DNA of 10,778 bases from Victivallales bacterium. GTDB lineage: Bacteria > Verrucomicrobiota > Lentisphaeria > Oligosphaerales > Oligosphaeraceae. A model generated the notes under the pieces. It did no database searches. It was not told the origin of the DNA and worked only from the letters and a program-made list of their open reading frames with translations. Below, piece by piece: positions 6,093 to 10,778 of the stretch (the first letter of the stretch is position 1; each line of letters begins with the position of its first letter). The position numbers were made by a program, and so were the translations under genes. The DNA is taken from assembly GCA_017458805.1 (NCBI GenBank), contig JAFTAC010000539.1:1-10778 (forward strand), written 5' to 3'.

Positions 6093-6114
6093 TGCCTTGG
6101 CGGCTCGGCAGGCA
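6093..6114 (+). promoter_or_regulatory. Small hairpin upstream of rpsO
   Basis: TGCCT (6093-6097) and AGGCA (6110-6114) can pair around a 12-nt GC-rich loop ending 21 nt before the rpsO ATG, which itself lacks a good SD. S15 represses its own translation through mRNA structure in several bacteria, so this is a candidate site. A 5-bp stem alone is weak evidence. Confidence 0.2.
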
Positions 6115-6135
6115 GGATTTACAGAGTCATAAATA

Positions 6136-6399
6136 ATGAACAAAGAAACCAAGACCAAACTGATTGAAGAGTACAGGCTGAACGAGAAGGACTGCGGTTC
6201 CAGCGAAGTCCAGATTGCCATTCTGACGGGGCGCATCACCGAGCTCACCGAGCACATGAAGATCCACAAGAAGGACAACAGCACCAAGCGCGGGCTGGTT
6301 GCCATGGTCAATCATCGCCGCCGCCTCCTGGCCTACCTCCAGAAAGAAGACTTCCAGCGCTATTCCAACCTCATCAAGAAGCTGGGCCTGCGCCACTAA
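6136..6399 (+). CDS. rpsO: 30S ribosomal protein S15
   Basis: An 87-residue primary 16S rRNA-binding protein of the central domain that also forms a bridge to the 50S subunit. The conserved landmarks are all present in order: GSSEVQIAILTGRITELTEH (21-40), then MKIHKKDNSTKRGL, then the rRNA-contact segment MVNHRRRLLAYLQ. Length is the family's usual size. The ATG has no strong Shine-Dalgarno, only weak purine stretches, which fits control by leader structure. It is followed by a strong hairpin and then pnp, the classic rpsO-pnp order known from E. coli and many other bacteria. It is divergent from rpsD. Confidence 0.97.
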   Translation: MNKETKTKLIEEYRLNEKDCGSSEVQIAILTGRITELTEHMKIHKKDNSTKRGLVAMVNHRRRLLAYLQKEDFQRYSNLIKKLGLRH

Positions 6400-6413
6400 T
6401 AGCATCGTAACCG

Positions 6414-6447
6414 AATACGGCCGCCGCTGTGCGCGGCCGTATTTCTT
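6414..6447 (+). terminator. Rho-independent-type terminator or attenuator after rpsO
   Basis: AATACGGCCGC (6414-6424) and GCGGCCGTATT (6433-6443) make a perfect 11-bp stem with an 8-nt loop, followed by a short T-rich tail (TCTT after the stem's own TT). It lies 14 nt after the rpsO stop. It may separate rpsO from pnp or attenuate read-through. Confidence 0.75.
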
Positions 6448-6451
6448 ATCC

Positions 6452-6497
6452 ACGAAATTCCCCTGGCGGGGGCTTCTCCCTTGTGGAATTCGTCGGC
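6452..6497 (+). promoter_or_regulatory. Possible structured pnp leader
   Basis: ACGAAATTCC near 6452 can pair with GGAATTCGT near 6486-6494 (one bulged A), enclosing a small CCCC-TGGC-GGGG stem. In E. coli, a double-stranded pnp leader cut by RNase III is the basis of PNPase autocontrol. Similar position suggests, but does not show, the same idea here. The rest of the 6400-6685 gap shows no gene. Confidence 0.3.
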
Positions 6498-6685
6498 ACG
6501 GGCGGCCAGTAAGAGAACAGCCTGGCAATCCGTTCCGCAATTCCGCAACGCTGAAAGCTGCAACAACCTGCCACTGGAACGAACACGAATCGAACGCACA
6601 GCGGGCCGGTAGTTTGCAAAATAGCCACGCAAACGGTGCAACGGCCCAAAGCAACAACCCACGTGGCAGGAGAAAAACGACTACA

Positions 6686-8776
<2,091 letters not shown>

Positions 8777-8777
8777 A

Positions 8778-8823
8778 AGTGGCTAGTGGCTAGTGGTTAG
8801 TGGTTAGTGGTTAGTGGTTAGTT
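8778..8823. repeat. Heptamer array, left arm (AGTGGYT)n
   Basis: About 6.5 tandem heptamers: two AGTGGCT followed by four AGTGGTT and a partial unit. It starts two bases after the pnp stop and is in inverted orientation to the right arm at 8869-8931. At the switch point TGGTTAGT (8815-8822) and ACTAACCA (8824-8831) form a perfect palindrome. Confidence 0.93.
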
Positions 8824-8831
8824 ACTAACCA

Positions 8832-8868
8832 AACCACCAGTCACTAACTAAGCTACTACATACCAGCT
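8832..8868. repeat. Degenerate spacer between the two heptamer arms
   Basis: Broken variants of the heptamer (ACCACC, AGTCACT, AACTAAG, CTACTAC) can still be recognised, suggesting an older, decayed part of the array. Confidence 0.5.
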
Positions 8869-8931
8869 ACTAACCACTAACCATTAATCACTAACCACTA
8901 ACCACTAATCACTAACCACTAACCACTAATT
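8869..8931. repeat. Heptamer array, right arm, with 21-bp higher-order period
   Basis: Nine heptamers in register. Units 1, 2, 4, 5, 7 and 8 are ACTAACC; units 3, 6 and 9 are ATTAATC, ACTAATC and ACTAATT. Every third unit is thus a variant ending AATC or AATT, giving three copies of a 21-bp super-unit. The same strand sense as the array at 1-61. Paired with the left arm, the transcript could fold into a long imperfect hairpin between pnp and rpmE. Confidence 0.93.
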
Positions 8932-8973
8932 AGGGACCGCACGCAAGACGGTTCCATAATATGGAGAACAACA

Positions 8974-9180
8974 ATGCAAGAGAAGATTCATCCCAAGTAC
9001 CAGAAGTGCATCGTGACCTGCGCCTGCGGCAACCAGTTCGAGGTCGAATCCACCGTTGCCAAGGTGTCCGTCGGCATCTGCTCGAAATGTCATCCCTTCT
9101 ACACTGGCAAGCAGAAGCTGGTTGACACAGAAGGACGCGTTGACGCCTTCCGCCGCCGCTACGCCAAGGCTGGCAAGTAA
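8974..9180 (+). CDS. rpmE: 50S ribosomal protein L31, zinc-binding type
   Basis: A 68-residue protein of the large subunit, near the central protuberance and subunit bridge. IHPKYQ at the N-terminus, TCACGN (Cys16, Cys18) and CSKCHPFYTGKQ (Cys36, Cys39) are diagnostic. Four cysteines mark the zinc-containing (C+) type, as opposed to the zinc-free paralogue often made in zinc starvation. The GRVDAFRRRY ending is typical. A GGAG lies 7 nt upstream of the ATG. The gene begins about 40 nt after the heptamer array, which may insulate it from pnp read-through. It is followed by a hairpin and prfA, a neighbourhood seen in many bacteria. Confidence 0.97.
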   Translation: MQEKIHPKYQKCIVTCACGNQFEVESTVAKVSVGICSKCHPFYTGKQKLVDTEGRVDAFRRRYAKAGK

Positions 9181-9201
9181 CCATTCCAATATCGAAGTAC
9201 G

Positions 9202-9225
9202 GGCGCATGGATTTTGCCATGCGCC
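9202..9225 (+). terminator. Hairpin between rpmE and prfA
   Basis: GGCGCATGG (9202-9210) and CCATGCGCC (9217-9225) form a perfect 9-bp stem with a 6-nt loop ATTTTG, followed by TGTTGCGTTT. The T-tail is broken, so it may be a partial terminator. An ATG at 9207 in frame with prfA lies inside the stem. Confidence 0.55.
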
Positions 9226-9248
9226 TGTTGCGTTTAACCACATCCTCT

Positions 9249-10334
9249 ATGAATCCACTTGAGTCCTACATACACAACTCAGAGATGAGGTGCGCCGAGC
9301 TTGAGCGCGCCATCTCCGTGTTTGACTTCAACAATGGCACACAGGCACAGTACCAGAAGCTGAACAGCGAGTACCAGAAGCTCAAGCGAATCATGGACGC
9401 ATGGAATGACCTCCAGAAGAACAAGGCCGACCTCCAGGGCAACGACGAGTTGTTGGCGGAGACCACCGATGAGGAGTTCCGCGAGGTCATCAAGTCCGAC
9501 ATCCCGGAGCTGAAGGAGAAAATCCACGCTCTGGAGGGTGAAATCAAGACCTTGATTCTCCCGACGCACCCCAACGAAGGCAAGAACGTCATCATCGAGA
9601 TACGTCCTGCTGCTGGCGGCGAGGAGGCTGCCCTCTTCGCGGCGGAGCTCTACAGGATGTATATGCGCTACTGCGAGACCCAGGGGTGGCACACCGAGAC
9701 CGTCGAATACAGCGACACAGATTTGGGCGGGCTGAAAAGCTGCTCCTTCACCGTCGCAGGCGAAGGGGCCTGGACGCAGCTCCGCTTCGAGAGCGGTGTT
9801 CACCGCGTCCAGCGCGTGCCCGTCACCGAAACCCAGGGGCGCATCCACACATCCACGGTCACGGTGGCCGTGATGGCCGAGGCGACGCCTGTGGAGTTCG
9901 AGCTGAACCCCGAGGAGCTGCGCATCGACGTCTTCCGCGCCTCGGGCCACGGCGGCCAGTGCGTCAACACCACCGACTCCGCTGTCCGCGTCACCCACAT
10001 CCCCACAGGCATGTTCGTGGCCAGCCAGCAGGAGAAGTCCCAGCACCGCAACAAGGAAATCGCCATGACGATTCTCCGCTCCCGCCTGCTGGAAATCAAG
10101 CAGCGTGAAGAGGACGAGAAAAACGCAGGCGAGCGCAAGTCCCAGGTCGGGACGGGCGACCGCAGCGAAAAAATCCGTACCTACAACTTCCCGCAGAACC
10201 GCGTGACCGACCACCGCTTCGAGATCACCCTCTACGACCTCAACAACATCATGCAGGGCAACCTCGGCAACCTCCTGAACCAGATCCGCACCCTTGACGC
10301 GGAACGCCGCTTCAACGAGATGCTCATGCAGTAA
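9249..10334 (+). CDS. prfA: Peptide chain release factor 1
   Basis: A 361-residue class I release factor that recognises UAA and UAG and triggers peptide release. An N-terminal helical coiled-coil domain (about 1-100) is followed by the conserved IEIRPAAGGEEAALFAAELY. The codon-recognition PxT motif is Pro191-Val192-Thr193 within HRVQRVPVTETQGRIHTS, which marks RF1 rather than RF2 (SPF). The catalytic GGQ is 235-237 in ASGHGGQCVN. The ending NRVTDHRFEITLYDLNNIMQG-like segment is typical. The start at 9249 gives the normal family length. The in-frame ATG at 9207 is rejected because it is buried in a hairpin and adds non-conserved residues. No clear SD precedes either. No prmC methylase gene follows. 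Confidence 0.96.
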   Translation: MNPLESYIHNSEMRCAELERAISVFDFNNGTQAQYQKLNSEYQKLKRIMDAWNDLQKNKADLQGNDELLAETTDEEFREVIKSDIPELKEKIHALEGEIKTLILPTHPNEGKNVIIEIRPAAGGEEAALFAAELYRMYMRYCETQGWHTETVEYSDTDLGGLKSCSFTVAGEGAWTQLRFESGVHRVQRVPVTETQGRIHTSTVTVAVMAEATPVEFELNPEELRIDVFRASGHGGQCVNTTDSAVRVTHIPTGMFVASQQEKSQHRNKEIAMTILRSRLLEIKQREEDEKNAGERKSQVGTGDRSEKIRTYNFPQNRVTDHRFEITLYDLNNIMQGNLGNLLNQIRTLDAERRFNEMLMQ

Positions 10335-10343
10335 GGGGGAAGT

Positions 10344-10367
10344 AACGACGGCGCCCTCGCTGTCGTT
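10344..10367 (+). terminator. Hairpin after prfA
   Basis: AACGACGGCG (10344-10353), loop CCCT, and CGCTGTCGTT (10358-10367) form a 10-bp stem with one G-U pair, starting 10 nt after the prfA stop. No U-tract follows, so it could be a terminator lacking a tail or part of the metX leader. Confidence 0.5.
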
Positions 10368-10382
10368 GTGCTTACACATCTC

Positions 10383-10410
10383 TGGTACCGCAGAACACCA
10401 GCGGTTACCA
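10383..10410 (+). promoter_or_regulatory. Hairpin directly upstream of metX
   Basis: TGGTACCGC (10383-10391) pairs with GCGGTTACCA (10401-10410) as a 9-bp stem with one bulged T and a 9-nt loop AGAACACCA. It ends 5 nt before the first possible metX ATG (10416) and 29 nt before the second. It could control translation; I do not recognise a known SAM riboswitch in it. Confidence 0.4.
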
Positions 10411-10439
10411 TTAACATGGAGGATACGACCTTCGCCATC

Positions 10440-10778
10440 ATGTCAGAAACACCGCAACAGAGCCAGAGCAACGTACCGTACTGGAAGCGCAAGAACAGCG
10501 TGAAGGCGCCCGACAACGTGGCGTCTGTAGGCTGGGTGCGCCCCAAAGTCTTTTTCCTATGCCGCGAAAACGGCGGGAAGCCCTTTGTTCTGGAGAGCGG
10601 AAAAGAACTCAAGGACGTGGTCATCGAGTACGAGACGTATGGCTCTTTGAACCCCGAGAAGTCGAATGCCATCCTCATCACGCACGCTCTGTCGGGCGAT
10701 GCGCATGTGGCGGGATGGGACAGCACGGCCAACGCCAAATACCGTCCTTGGCGCCTGAGAGGACCAGGTTGGTGGGAC
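10440..10778 (+). CDS. metX: Homoserine O-acetyltransferase, N-terminal part (cut by window end)
   Basis: The first 113 codons of an alpha/beta-hydrolase-fold enzyme that makes O-acyl-L-homoserine (usually O-acetyl, from acetyl-CoA) for methionine synthesis. LESGKELKDVVIEYETYGSL (51-70), NAILITHALSGDAHVAG (76-92) and PGWWD (109-113) are the standard MetX opening motifs. The catalytic Ser, Asp and His would lie beyond the window. The frame is open to the last base. Two in-frame ATGs are possible: 10440 (used here) and 10416, which adds MEDTTFAI. GGAGG at 10418-10422 is 17 nt before the first and overlaps the second, so neither is ideal. The first 30 residues before VGWVRPKVF are non-conserved. 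MetX-family enzymes that use succinyl-CoA exist, so the acyl donor is inferred. Confidence 0.92.
   Translation, partial: MSETPQQSQSNVPYWKRKNSVKAPDNVASVGWVRPKVFFLCRENGGKPFVLESGKELKDVVIEYETYGSLNPEKSNAILITHALSGDAHVAGWDSTANAKYRPWRLRGPGWWD

Larger units (their letters stand above)
5747..6135. other. 389-bp divergent rpsD/rpsO regulatory region
   Basis: No gene is supported here. It holds a candidate rpsD promoter near 6004-6033, two short palindromes sharing the TCCAGC/GCTGGA core (5838-5856 and 5952-5965), a perfect anti-SD match at 5901-5910 with no usable AUG, and a small hairpin 22 nt before rpsO (6093-6114). Both flanking genes encode primary 16S rRNA binders. Confidence 0.6.

Noticed and set aside
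6299..6685. PNPase frame open 129 codons upstream, overlapping rpsO
   Set aside because: Not conserved, overlaps S15 in another frame, and the PNPase N-terminus begins at 6686.
8778..8931. Heptamer arrays as CRISPR or telomere-like DNA
   Set aside because: Units are 7 bp without unique spacers, there are no cas genes, and the arrays are internal and short.
9207..9248. Earlier ATG for prfA at 9207
   Set aside because: It lies inside a perfect hairpin, lacks an SD and adds non-conserved residues to a protein already of normal length.

Overview
The window is mostly housekeeping DNA from a moderately GC-rich bacterium (GC-rich at third codon positions, AT-rich only between genes). DUF3014, MetX, a three-cysteine S4 and a DUF3014/gmk/coaC neighbourhood point to a Gram-negative-type lineage. 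From the style of the ribosomal proteins and the cytoplasmic GH20-like enzyme I lean towards the PVC superphylum, perhaps Lentisphaerota, but this is an impression and not a placement. No tRNA, rRNA, CRISPR array, phage gene or transposase was seen.

Left block (1-4756, all minus strand, read right to left). A GH20-like beta-hexosaminidase is followed at short spacing by a GNAT acetyltransferase, a membrane-anchored DUF3014 gene cut in two by an in-frame TAA, gmk (guanylate kinase) and coaC (4'-phosphopantothenoylcysteine decarboxylase). gmk and coaC overlap by ATGA. coaC has no CoaB half, and its last codons and stop lie inside a heptamer tandem repeat at the window edge.

Centre (4757-6135). 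A 117-bp element with 21-bp perfect terminal inverted repeats and an internal palindrome lies between the hexosaminidase and rpsD. rpsD (S4, minus) and rpsO (S15, plus) diverge from a 389-bp intergenic region with hairpins and an isolated, very strong anti-SD match. S4 and S15 are both primary 16S rRNA binders and known autoregulators elsewhere.

Right block (6136-10778, plus). rpsO is followed by a strong terminator-like hairpin, then pnp (PNPase). A second, inverted and partly degenerate heptamer array starts right after the pnp stop. Then come rpmE (zinc-type L31), a hairpin, prfA (RF1), a two-hairpin leader, and the first 113 codons of metX (homoserine O-acetyltransferase), cut by the window end.

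I do not see a convincing new defence, mobile or biosynthetic system. The items most worth a second look are the interrupted DUF3014 gene, the heptamer repeat family that ends coaC and follows pnp, the MITE-like element, the unusual GH20 active-site context and the untranslated leaders of rpsD, rpsO/pnp and metX.
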